Origin: Bacteroidales bacterium UBA1217
GTDB taxonomy: Bacteria; Bacteroidota; Bacteroidia; Bacteroidales; P3
Length of the DNA: 27,265 nucleotides
Assembly (NCBI GenBank): GCA_002309335.1
Contig: DBXH01000060.1
Span: forward strand, 1-27,265
Reading direction: 5' to 3'
Part shown: in pieces, positions 1 through 6,336 of the stretch
How positions within the stretch are numbered: the stretch's first letter is position 1
Layout: every line of letters starts with the position of its first letter
The notes under the pieces: generated by a model
Databases searched by the model: none
Told to the model about the DNA's origin: nothing
The model's input: only the letters and a program-made list of their open reading frames with translations
Made by a program: the position numbers and the translations under genes

Positions 1-615
1 TTCAAGGAGCTCAACATCATCGTCAAAGGCGACGTGGACGGCTCGGTCGAGGCCCTCTCCGACTCCCTGCTCAAGCTGTCGACCGACGAGGTGCAGGTCA
101 ACGTCATCCACAAGGCTGTGGGACAAATCACCGAGAACGACGTGCTGCTTGCCGAATCGTCCGATGCCATCATCATCGGCTTCCAGGTGCGACCCTCTGT
201 CGGTGCCCGCAAGATGGCCGAAACCGAACATATCGACATCCGCCTCTACTCTATCATCTACGACGCCATCAACGAGCTCAAAGACGCTATCGAAGGTATG
301 CTTTCGCCCGAGAAGCAGGAGAAGATTGTCGCCAACCTCGAGATTCGCGAGACCTTCAAGATCAGCAAAGTCGGCACCATTGCAGGATGTATGTGTCTCG
401 ACGGCAAAATCAGCCGCCAGAGCAGCATACGCATCATCCGCGACGGTATTGTGGTTTACACCGGCAAGCTGGCTTCGCTCAAGCGTTTCAAAGACGACGT
501 CAAGGAGGTTGTCAGCGGCCAGGATTGCGGCTTGAACATCGAGAACTTCAACGACATCAAAGTCGGCGACATCGTCGAAGCCTACGAAGTTATTGAAGTC
601 AAACGCAAGTTATAA
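1..615 (+). CDS. infB: Translation initiation factor IF-2, C-terminal part (5' truncated by window)
   Basis: The frame is open from base 1 and ends at TAA 613-615, giving about 204 residues. IF-2 is the GTPase that places initiator fMet-tRNA on the 30S subunit. Only the part after the G domain is present. The start, FKELNIIVKGDVDGSVEAL, is the typical opening of IF-2 domain 3 (IF2/IF5B-like), followed by VNVIHKAVGQITENDVLLA and the motif GFQVRPSVGARKMAE. The C2 beta-barrel that binds fMet-tRNA follows (KVGTIAGCMCLDGKISRQS to the end, KVGDIVEAYEVIEVKRKL). The reading frame is intact and relatively G+C-rich, as expected of a core gene. The stop codon is also the first bases of a degenerate 8-nt repeat array that follows directly. 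Confidence 0.97.
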   Translation, partial: FKELNIIVKGDVDGSVEALSDSLLKLSTDEVQVNVIHKAVGQITENDVLLAESSDAIIIGFQVRPSVGARKMAETEHIDIRLYSIIYDAINELKDAIEGMLSPEKQEKIVANLEIRETFKISKVGTIAGCMCLDGKISRQSSIRIIRDGIVVYTGKLASLKRFKDDVKEVVSGQDCGLNIENFNDIKVGDIVEAYEVIEVKRKL

Positions 616-725
616 TGCGTTAATGTGTTATTGTGTTAATGCGTAAGTGGCTTGCGCTGTCACACATTCCACAATTAACTTTTAAACGACAGGACACTAA
701 CACAATAACACATTAACTCCATAAC
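613..725. repeat. Opposed arrays of degenerate 8-nt repeats forming a 20-bp inverted repeat
   Basis: Positions 613-644 hold four 8-nt units (TAATGCGT, TAATGTGT, TATTGTGT, TAATGCGT). Positions 694-725 hold four units of the opposite orientation (ACACTAAC, ACAATAAC, ACATTAAC, TCCATAAC). The arms 619-638 and 698-717 are exact reverse complements over 20 bp, with a loop of about 59 nt. It lies between infB and the four-helix gene and could fold as a long hairpin in an infB read-through transcript. The same unit vocabulary recurs at 1119-1168, and similar A+T-rich words occur inside coding genes further along. There is no T-tract, so it is not a canonical intrinsic terminator. Confidence 0.8.
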
Positions 726-737
726 AAACTCAAACAG

Positions 738-1103
738 ATGAGAACACAAGGCGTGATATACGACAAAAGCAAAGCATTTGCGATTGAAGTGATTGCCTTG
801 TGCAACAAACTCCGAGACAATGGCGAATATGTGATGTCTAAACAAGTCCTGAAATCAGGCACCAGCATTGGAGCCAATTATTGTGAGGCCCTGGGTGCTG
901 AAAGCTCATCTGATTTCATCCATAAACTATCCATTTCTCTGAAAGAAGCGAATGAAACCTATTTCTGGCTTGACATTTTACACACAAGTGGATATATGGA
1001 CGACTCCCTATTTGAAACAATGACGACTCATCTTGAAGAGATTTACAAAATGATAAACTCTGCATCAATAACAGTAAAAAAACGTAATAACATCAAACAA
1101 TAA
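738..1103 (+). CDS. Four-helix-bundle protein (23S rRNA intervening-sequence protein family)
   Basis: This is a 121-residue protein. It matches the pattern of the four-helix-bundle family first seen encoded in 23S rRNA intervening sequences: a start of the type YDKSKAFAIEVIALCNKL, then MSKQVLKSGTSIGANYCEALGAES, then SDFIHKLSISLKEANETYFWLDIL. The QVLKSGTSIGANYCEA stretch and the EANETYFWLDIL helix are the family signature. Members form small oligomeric helical bundles. Their cellular role is unclear, although some are thought to bind nucleic acid. Here the gene stands alone between infB and tRNA-Arg and is bounded on both sides by degenerate 8-nt repeats. It is more A+T-rich than infB, which hints at later insertion. 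The ATG at 738 gives the expected family start. Confidence 0.88.
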   Translation: MRTQGVIYDKSKAFAIEVIALCNKLRDNGEYVMSKQVLKSGTSIGANYCEALGAESSSDFIHKLSISLKEANETYFWLDILHTSGYMDDSLFETMTTHLEEIYKMINSASITVKKRNNIKQ

Positions 1104-1118
1104 ATACCTTTTAAACTC

Positions 1119-1168
1119 GTTAACGAATCGACTAACGCAATAGCACATTAACACAATAACCCAATCAC
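1119..1168. repeat. Second degenerate 8-nt repeat array, downstream of the four-helix gene
   Basis: Units ACATTAAC (1145-1152) and ACAATAAC (1153-1160) repeat those at 702-717 in the same orientation. They are preceded by degenerate relatives (GTTAACGA, ACTAACGC) and followed by CCAATCAC. A CTTTTAAAC word precedes the array both here (about 1108) and upstream of the four-helix gene (about 678), so the gene is framed by related segments. It ends a few bases before tRNA-Arg. Confidence 0.6.
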
Positions 1169-1173
1169 AACTT

Positions 1174-1245
1174 GCCTCCTTAGTTCAACGGATAGAACGG
1201 AAGTTTCCTAAACTTTAAATGAGGGTTCGATTCCCCCAGGGGGTA
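1174..1245 (+). tRNA. tRNA-Arg, anticodon CCT
   Basis: All four arms can be drawn. The acceptor GCCTCCT (1174-1180) pairs with AGGGGGT (1238-1244), including two G-T pairs. The D arm is GTTC/GAAC (1183-1186 with 1195-1198). The anticodon stem GAAGT/ACTTT holds the loop TTCCTAA with anticodon CCT at 1207-1209. The T arm is GAGGG/CCCCC around TTCGATT (1226-1232), with one A-C mismatch. The discriminator is A1245 and CCA is not encoded. CCT reads the arginine codon AGG. A strong terminator follows within about 20 bp. The gene marks the left edge of an A+T-rich restriction block, a frequent position for integrated DNA. Confidence 0.93.
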
Positions 1246-1266
1246 CAAAGAGCGGCAGAACTTCGC

Positions 1267-1297
1267 AAAAAAAGAGACCTTTCGGGTCTCTTTTTTT
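1267..1297 (+). terminator. Intrinsic terminator after tRNA-Arg
   Basis: An A-tract and GAGACC (1274-1279) pair with GGTCTC (1285-1290) around a 5-nt loop, followed by seven T residues (1291-1297). The A/T flanks extend the stem, so it may act in both directions. It ends the tRNA-Arg transcript just before the next promoter, and its T-tract runs into the 41-bp direct repeat that begins at 1293. Confidence 0.9.
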
Positions 1298-1333
1298 GCC
1301 AATTCGGAAAAAATGCGTAATTTTGCAGTTCGA
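1293..1333 (+). promoter_or_regulatory. Bacteroidota-type promoter of the R-M operon; copy 1 of a 41-bp direct repeat
   Basis: TTTG at 1295-1298, a 19-nt spacer and TAATTTTG at 1318-1325 fit the Bacteroidota sigma-ABfr promoter pattern (TTTG, N19-21, TAnnTTTG) exactly. The whole segment recurs at 5033-5073 with one difference (C at 1326, T at 5066). It should start a transcript near 1332 with a leader of roughly 180 to 300 nt before the first genes. The leader (1334-1514) is very A+T-rich. Apart from a 7-bp inverted repeat (1418-1424 with 1443-1449) I see nothing in it. Confidence 0.8.
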
Positions 1334-1514
1334 AAAAGAGTAAAAAATATTAATTTAAATAAATTAGAGGAAGATAAATAATTAAAACACATAACATAGC
1401 GTTTGCCAACATTCGAGACATCTTGAAAAAATGCCATATTAAAAGATGTTATTTCAAATAATTATCAAGCCTCTACGTTTATGTGGCAGAAATCAAGAAT
1501 CCAACTACATAAAA

Positions 1515-1634
1515 ATGTTAAATGAAGAACGCTTTGGATGTATTTGTCCAAGAAACCGCAATCGTAACACTATGGGTTTTAATGATGAAAAGAAAGATTT
1601 TATAGTAGATGAAAAAAAAGCTTTAATAGTATGA
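1515..1634 (+). CDS. Possible small leader ORF coupled to the first methyltransferase
   Basis: This is a 39-codon frame beginning MLNEERFGCICPRNRNRN and rich in charged residues. Its stop overlaps the start of the next gene by the ATGA at 1631-1634. The same frame also has an upstream ATG at 1446, which would give 62 residues. I do not recognise the peptide. It has no helix-turn-helix pattern, so there is no support for calling it a controller (C) protein. The exact ATGA overlap is the only positive sign and suggests translational coupling, which is the same junction type as between the next two genes. It could equally be chance in an A+T-rich leader. Confidence 0.3.
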   Translation: MLNEERFGCICPRNRNRNTMGFNDEKKDFIVDEKKALIV

Positions 1635-2626
1635 ACATAATTAGTCTTTTTAGCGGATGTGGTGGTTTGGATTTGGGATTCGAAAGAGCAGGTTTTAACA
1701 TTCCTGTAGCGAATGAGTATGACCATACTATTTGTGAGACCTTTAAAGTTAATCATCCTAAGACAAAGTTAATTGAAGGTGATATTAGAAATATCTCAGA
1801 AAATGATTTTCCCCAAAATGTCGATGGTATTATAGGAGGACCTCCCTGTCAATCTTGGTCAGAAGGTGGCTCACTACGAGGCATTGAGGATCAACGAGGA
1901 CAGCTTTTTTTTGATTACATAAGAATCCTCAGAAAAATTCAACCTAAATTCTTTTTGGCCGAGAATGTTAGTGGAATGTTAGCCAACCGACATTCTGACG
2001 CAGTCAAAAACATACTCAACATGTTTGACGCAAGTGGATACGATGTATCTTTAACGCTTGTTAACGCAAAGAACTATGGGGTAGCGCAAGAGCGAAAAAG
2101 GGTATTCTATATTGGATTTCGCAAAGATTTGGACGTTTCGTTTGTTTTTCCAAAGGGTTCCACAGAAAAAGACGAAACAAAAAAAACGCTTAGGGATATC
2201 ATATGGGACCTGCAGGACTATGCTGTTCCTGCTTTAGAGAAGAACAAACATAATCCCAATGCAATCAATAATAATGAATATTTTATTGGAGACTACTCTC
2301 CAATATTCATGAGTAGGAATCGTGTGAAGTCATGGGACGAACAAGCCTTTACCGTACAAGCCTCAGGAAGACAATGCCAATTGCATCCATCCGCTCCCAA
2401 AATGGAATATGTTCGATTGAACAAATACCAATTCGTTCCAGGTCAGGAAAACAAATATCGTCGTATGACTGTAAGAGAAGTGGCAAGAATACAAGGATTT
2501 CCTGATGAATTTAAATTTTTATATTCGAATGTAAACGATGCATACAAAATGATAGGGAATGCAGTTCCAGTTAACTTGGCATACGAATTGGCTACAGCAA
2601 TAAAAAACATATTTAGAATAAAATGA
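1631..2626 (+). CDS. DNA (cytosine-5) methyltransferase, HaeIII/NgoPII-like, predicted GGCC specificity
   Basis: The protein has 331 residues, the usual length of M.HaeIII-type enzymes. It transfers methyl from S-adenosylmethionine to cytosine C5 to protect host DNA from the neighbouring endonuclease. The visible motifs are: I, SLFSGCGGLDLGFERAGF (SAM binding); IV, GGPPCQSW with catalytic Cys73; VI, ENV at 111-113; VIII, QERKR at about 153-157; IX, REVARIQGFP; and X, GNAVP at about 309-313. The recognition segment FMSRNRV...FTVQASGRQCQLHP closely follows what I remember of M.HaeIII and M.NgoPII. It keeps Arg229, Arg231 and Arg247, equivalent to the arginines that contact GGCC in M.HaeIII, as I recall its structure. 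The gene overlaps the endonuclease gene by ATGA. The GGCC assignment is inference from this similarity. Confidence 0.95.
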   Translation: MNIISLFSGCGGLDLGFERAGFNIPVANEYDHTICETFKVNHPKTKLIEGDIRNISENDFPQNVDGIIGGPPCQSWSEGGSLRGIEDQRGQLFFDYIRILRKIQPKFFLAENVSGMLANRHSDAVKNILNMFDASGYDVSLTLVNAKNYGVAQERKRVFYIGFRKDLDVSFVFPKGSTEKDETKKTLRDIIWDLQDYAVPALEKNKHNPNAINNNEYFIGDYSPIFMSRNRVKSWDEQAFTVQASGRQCQLHPSAPKMEYVRLNKYQFVPGQENKYRRMTVREVARIQGFPDEFKFLYSNVNDAYKMIGNAVPVNLAYELATAIKNIFRIK

Positions 2627-3588
2627 AAATTATTAACACAGATACGGGTAAGGCATTTGAATATGCATGTTTGCAAGTTTTTTATAATGCCATAAAAGAC
2701 AGAAGACCTGCTGTAATTAACAATACGAGTAGTGTGACTGTGGCTGAAAAATGCTATCTTTCATTATCCAAATCCCAACAAGATTTGATGGATTTGGCAG
2801 CCCGTTCAACAGTCGATACTATTTTTGATTTAGAGCCGATGATTCTCGATGGCAATGATACCCTTACACTATCCATACAGCCCGACAAAAGGGGTATTGA
2901 AGGCGATGTCCGAGATATTATTATTACCAGAAAAGGTGCTAAATGGGAAATAGGATTTAGTTTAAAGCATAATCATTTTGCGGTAAAGCATAGCCGCCTT
3001 TCTCCAACGATTGATTTCGGTAAAAAATGGTATGGTCATCCTTGTTCTGACCAATATTTCGAAGACATACTTCCTCTCTTTAGGAAATTGCGAGTATTAA
3101 AGTCGGAAAACAAAAATTGGGAGGATATTCCCAACAAACCGGAAGTTGTTTACAGACCGCTCTTACAGGCTTTTTTGGACGAATTGACAAGAAGTTATGA
3201 ACAGTATAACGATATACCGACTAAATTGGTAGAATATCTTCTTGGCGAATTCGATTTCTATAAAGTTATAAGTATTGAAAATCAAAGAATAACTCAATTG
3301 CAAGCTTTCAATTTGCATAGTTCTCTAAGCAGACAAACAAAAACCAAACGCAGCAAAATCAAGATTCCCAAAACGCTCCTACCAGACAGAATAATCAATA
3401 TGGAGATAGCCCCAGCTAAAAATGAAAACAGGGAAATAAATACTGTTAACATATACCTGAGTAATGGCTGGCAATTCAGTTTGCGTATTCATAATGCAAG
3501 TAAACGTGTAGAACCTAGTTTGAAATTCGATATCCAGATTTCGGGTATGCCTACCTCTATTATGAAATTAGATTGTATCTGGCAATAG
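2623..3588 (+). CDS. HaeIII-family type II restriction endonuclease, predicted to cut GGCC
   Basis: The protein has 321 residues. It matches the HaeIII restriction endonuclease family along its length: an opening TGKAFEYACLQVFYNAI, then TIFDLEP and DTLTLSIQPD, then the core GDVRDIIITRKGAKWEIGFS followed by LKHNHFAVKHSRL. Further on are FDFYKVISI, QAFNL, NGWQFSLRIHNAS and KVEPSLKFDIQ-like segments. The core reads as a PD-(D/E)XK-type site with Asp98, Glu109 and Lys115 as candidate metal and catalytic residues. It starts inside the stop of the upstream methyltransferase gene (ATGA 2623-2626) and stops one base before the second methyltransferase gene, so the three are one operon. The frame is intact, which suggests an active enzyme. 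Its low G+C matches the rest of the block and contrasts with infB. Note that its stop is TAG. Confidence 0.92.
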   Translation: MKIINTDTGKAFEYACLQVFYNAIKDRRPAVINNTSSVTVAEKCYLSLSKSQQDLMDLAARSTVDTIFDLEPMILDGNDTLTLSIQPDKRGIEGDVRDIIITRKGAKWEIGFSLKHNHFAVKHSRLSPTIDFGKKWYGHPCSDQYFEDILPLFRKLRVLKSENKNWEDIPNKPEVVYRPLLQAFLDELTRSYEQYNDIPTKLVEYLLGEFDFYKVISIENQRITQLQAFNLHSSLSRQTKTKRSKIKIPKTLLPDRIINMEIAPAKNENREINTVNIYLSNGWQFSLRIHNASKRVEPSLKFDIQISGMPTSIMKLDCIWQ

Positions 3589-3589
3589 T

Positions 3590-4990
3590 ATGAAAGTATG
3601 CTCTTTCTTTGCTGGTTGCGGTGGATTGGATTTGGGTTTTAAACAGGCTGGTTTTGATGTTATATGGGCAAATGAGTACGATACCACCATTCATCCGACA
3701 TATTGGTTTAATCATCCTGACACATTATTGAATGTTTCCGACATACGTAATTTGAAAGCAGAAGACATTCCTGATTGTGATGGTTTTATAGGAGGACCGC
3801 CATGCCAGTCGTGGAGTGTGGGCGGTAGTATGAAGGGATTGGAAGATGACCGAGGAAAACTGTTCCTTGATTATATTAGAATAATCAAAGCCAAACAGCC
3901 AATGTTCTTTGTAATTGAAAATGTTGCTGGAATAATAAGCGACAGGCATTTCAAAACCTTCCGAGTATTTCTTAGTACGCTTGGTGAAACTGGCTATTGT
4001 GTAAAGTTTTCGGTTATGAATTCTGCAGACTATGGTGTACCGCAAGACAGAATCAGGGTTTTCATTGTCGGTATCCGTAAAAACTTGTCAATAGAGTTTA
4101 TTTTTCCAGAGCCAATGACACCTTCCCCAAAACACATTACTCTGAGACGCGCGATTGGCGATATCAACGAGCAACCAAGGTTCTACGATAAAGAGCCTGT
4201 TAGTCAGGATTATGGCCAATGGTGGAACCACGATTGCTATTCTGGACCTTTCGATAAAAAATATATGGCTCGTAATAGGTTAAGAAAATGGGACGAGGTT
4301 TCTTTCACCATCCAGGCACAGGGACGCAACGCCCCTCTGCATCCTCAGGCACCACCAATGATTTTCATTTCATCGAACGAGCGACGCTTTGATGCCAATT
4401 GCCTTGAATTATACCGTCGTCTGAGCATTCGTGAATGTGCCCGTATTCAAACATTCCCTGATAGTTTCCATTTTATCTACAGCAATGTGCAAGATGGATA
4501 TAAGATGGTCGGCAACGCAGTTCCACCGCGTTTAGCCAAACATTTAGCAACGGCACTACAAAAGCAACTTGTCAAAGTTGTGAATACCACAAAGAAAAAA
4601 AAGACCAGTTCAATTCTTGTAGGATATTACCGAAGCGAAGATCAATTAAGATTGACCAAAGAAAAGGGAATATATTACGTGCGTACAGGTTTCCGACCAG
4701 GTGCTATGCAAATACCGCCAGGCAGTGGCTCTCCAGAATACCTTTTGCTGCACAAAAACAACAATTATGAACTTTTTAGATTGAAAAGGAATAATCCTGT
4801 AGTAATGAATCGTAACGAACTTGAAGAATTGGGATTTAAACCTCATGGCGATGTCTATTTGTCTTTTTGTATTGATGAAGCTGTTGGTATAGAACAAATA
4901 TCCTTCAACGATGAGTTCCTTAGGAATATAAAAAACACAACAACTCCGTTTATCACATATTTAAACCGAGAGGATCAGTTAAAGAAATAA
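3590..4990 (+). CDS. Second DNA (cytosine-5) methyltransferase with an extra C-terminal domain
   Basis: The protein has 466 residues. Residues 1-330 form a HaeIII-like C5 methyltransferase: SFFAGCGGLDLGFKQAGF, GGPPCQSW with catalytic Cys72, ENV at 110-112, QDRIR at 152-156, RECARIQTFP and GNAVPP. The recognition segment YMARNRLRKW...FTIQAQGRNAPLHP keeps three arginines (228, 230, 246) at the same spacing as in the upstream enzyme (229, 231, 247), but ASGRQCQ has become AQGRNAP. A lysine-rich linker (TTKKKKTSS, 333-341) leads to about 125 residues found in neither M.HaeIII nor the upstream enzyme. This part starts VGYYRSEDQLRLTKEKGIYYVRTG and contains EYLLLHKNNNYELFRL. I cannot name this domain. 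The start follows the endonuclease stop by one base. Its function may be to protect the same site, a variant site, or a site cut by a different enzyme. Confidence 0.92.
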   Translation: MKVCSFFAGCGGLDLGFKQAGFDVIWANEYDTTIHPTYWFNHPDTLLNVSDIRNLKAEDIPDCDGFIGGPPCQSWSVGGSMKGLEDDRGKLFLDYIRIIKAKQPMFFVIENVAGIISDRHFKTFRVFLSTLGETGYCVKFSVMNSADYGVPQDRIRVFIVGIRKNLSIEFIFPEPMTPSPKHITLRRAIGDINEQPRFYDKEPVSQDYGQWWNHDCYSGPFDKKYMARNRLRKWDEVSFTIQAQGRNAPLHPQAPPMIFISSNERRFDANCLELYRRLSIRECARIQTFPDSFHFIYSNVQDGYKMVGNAVPPRLAKHLATALQKQLVKVVNTTKKKKTSSILVGYYRSEDQLRLTKEKGIYYVRTGFRPGAMQIPPGSGSPEYLLLHKNNNYELFRLKRNNPVVMNRNELEELGFKPHGDVYLSFCIDEAVGIEQISFNDEFLRNIKNTTTPFITYLNREDQLKK

Positions 4991-5032
4991 AAGATTGTGC
5001 AGTCAGTAATTGCATCTCTCAAGCGAAAACTC

Positions 5033-5073
5033 TTTTTGCCAATTCGGAAAAAATGCGTAATTTTGTAGTTCGA
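5033..5073 (+). promoter_or_regulatory. Copy 2 of the 41-bp direct repeat; promoter-like
   Basis: It matches 1293-1333 at 40 of 41 bases, again with TTTG (5035-5038), 19 nt and TAATTTTG (5058-5065). It points toward the GIY-YIG gene about 300 bp downstream. The copies bracket exactly the three-gene R-M operon and its leader, a 3740-bp period. Similarity stops abruptly on both sides except for the generic T-tract. The surrounding gap (4991-5368) otherwise holds only an unrecognised open frame (5166-5324). No clear terminator is visible after the second methyltransferase gene. Confidence 0.7.
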
Positions 5074-5165
5074 TTTGTCTTTATGGCAATTGAGCAATCA
5101 AATTGATAACATAAACAAAATAAATACAATAAAATAATAAACGAGTATTGAACATCCTTGATTAG

Positions 5166-5324
5166 ACTGAGATACCAGAATTAGGACCTCTTGTAACACA
5201 TCAGTCAGACAAGGCAACGGGTGTTCACGCTCCAGAAAAAGGAATGGGCGTGAGCGAGTTAAGGCAAACTCAATTCGAAATGTCAGAAAAGATTGAAATA
5301 GTGCAAGGAAATCTTATTAAATAA
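5166..5324 (+). pseudogene. Unrecognised short open frame, possible gene remnant
   Basis: The frame opens after TAG 5163-5165 and runs 52 codons to TAA 5322-5324. It reads with protein-like composition (ELGPLVTHQSDKATGVHAPE, then MGVSELRQTQFEMSEK). An ATG at 5244 would give a 26-residue peptide. It is noticeably richer in G+C than the A+T-rich sequence on either side, which suggests the tail of a gene lost upstream. I cannot name a family, and chance is not excluded. Confidence 0.25.
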
Positions 5325-5368
5325 TATTGGGAATTATAACATATTGACCTATTGACAAAAAATGAATC

Positions 5369-6019
5369 ATGAGCCGTAAGATTAGAAGCACCAGGGATAA
5401 TGTCGGGGTTATTTATCTTTTTACGAACTCTTGTTATGAAAAAGAAAGCACCTACAAATACGGCATAACCATCAACCCTTTTGAAAGGAAGAGAATTCAA
5501 AAAAATTCCACCCCTCCGACCCATCCATTTTACGATAGAATAGTGATGTTTTCTACCGATTACAAAAAAATAGAAAAATGGCTTGAGAATAGATTCAAAA
5601 AAGAAGGTTATCTTTTGGATGGTGACGGTGGAAAGGAATGGATAAAAGCCGATTTCTCTGATATACTTAGCATTTATAAAGAATCCCTTTTGTCTTTTCC
5701 TAAAACAGAGATGTGTTTTGACGGGAAACGGTACAAGTCCAATAAAGAAACGATAGAAGTGTCCAAACTCCCCAGTTGTAGACTTGACTTACTCGGAATA
5801 CTCGACGGCAAAGAAATCAAATGCATCAAGAATGGAAAATCATTCAAGGTGCGAGATAACAAGATTCTAGTTGACGGCTCCGAGATAACCCTATCGAAAT
5901 ATATGAAACAATATTATAAAAGAAGTGGAAAAACCAATGAGTACAACGGCTACCAATATTTCACATACAAAGGTGTTTTAATCTACGATATGTGGCAGAG
6001 CCTTGTTGGATGTAAGTAG
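5369..6019 (+). CDS. GIY-YIG nuclease (T5orf172/MUG113-like) with probable C-terminal RAMA domain
   Basis: The protein has 216 residues. The N-terminal half shows a GIY-YIG nuclease core: GVIYLFTN (13-20), YKYGIT (29-34) with Arg40 or Arg42 after it, and IEKWLENRF with Glu73 as the likely metal-binding glutamate. The pattern resembles the T5orf172 and MUG113 subfamilies. Residues about 139-214 (LDLLGILDGKEIKCIKNGKS, then ILVDGSEITLSKYMKQYY, then EYNGYQYFTYKGVLIYDMWQ) fit the RAMA pattern: a leucine-rich start, K-x-G-K-x-F, a short DG turn, a small helix, then N-G-x-x-F and a closing hydrophobic strand. RAMA modules are associated with restriction and DNA-methylase proteins and are predicted to recognise modified DNA. 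A nuclease aimed at modified DNA, or an accessory to the adjacent R-M system, is inference. The stop is TAG. Confidence 0.75.
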   Translation: MSRKIRSTRDNVGVIYLFTNSCYEKESTYKYGITINPFERKRIQKNSTPPTHPFYDRIVMFSTDYKKIEKWLENRFKKEGYLLDGDGGKEWIKADFSDILSIYKESLLSFPKTEMCFDGKRYKSNKETIEVSKLPSCRLDLLGILDGKEIKCIKNGKSFKVRDNKILVDGSEITLSKYMKQYYKRSGKTNEYNGYQYFTYKGVLIYDMWQSLVGCK

Positions 6020-6336
6020 AATCATACAGTCATTCTTGTCTAATTTAATTGTAGCCCAGTGAATTGTCATTATTTATAGGTCAACAAATATATAATTACC
6101 ATAATATTAGTCTTCTCTATGACCGACGAGATGACTCCCGACCAATAAAACGTCAGCAGAAAGCAACTCATTTTTCCAAAGAAAAATAAAAAACAAGTAC
6201 ATCCAAGTATATCTTCCAAAGAAAAATCAGACTCTTTCTAAACGCTGTTTTCAAATATATTACAGATTATTTTCAAAAAAAATTTTGTCAGTTCCGGAAA
6301 AAGTAGTACTTTTGCAAATCTTTTCGGAGATAATAT
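6020..6336. other. A+T-rich spacer between the GIY-YIG gene and tRNA-His, with promoter at 6284-6314
   Basis: No coding frame of substance is present. The 14-nt word TTCCAAAGAAAAAT occurs twice, at 6174-6187 and 6214-6227, 40 bp apart. At the right end TTTG (6284-6287), a 19-nt spacer and TACTTTTG (6307-6314) form a good Bacteroidota promoter for tRNA-His and probably trpS. Its spacer (GTTCCGGAAAAAG) resembles that of the two repeat promoters (AATTCGGAAAAAA), which suggests a shared local promoter style. Confidence 0.7.

Noticed and set aside
1180..1437. Minus-strand open frame of 85 codons across tRNA-Arg and its terminator
   Set aside because: It reads through the tRNA, terminator and promoter in antisense and has no recognisable protein content.
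1631..1690. Controller (C) protein for the R-M operon
   Set aside because: No helix-turn-helix gene is present upstream or within the operon; the only upstream frame is short and lacks such a pattern.
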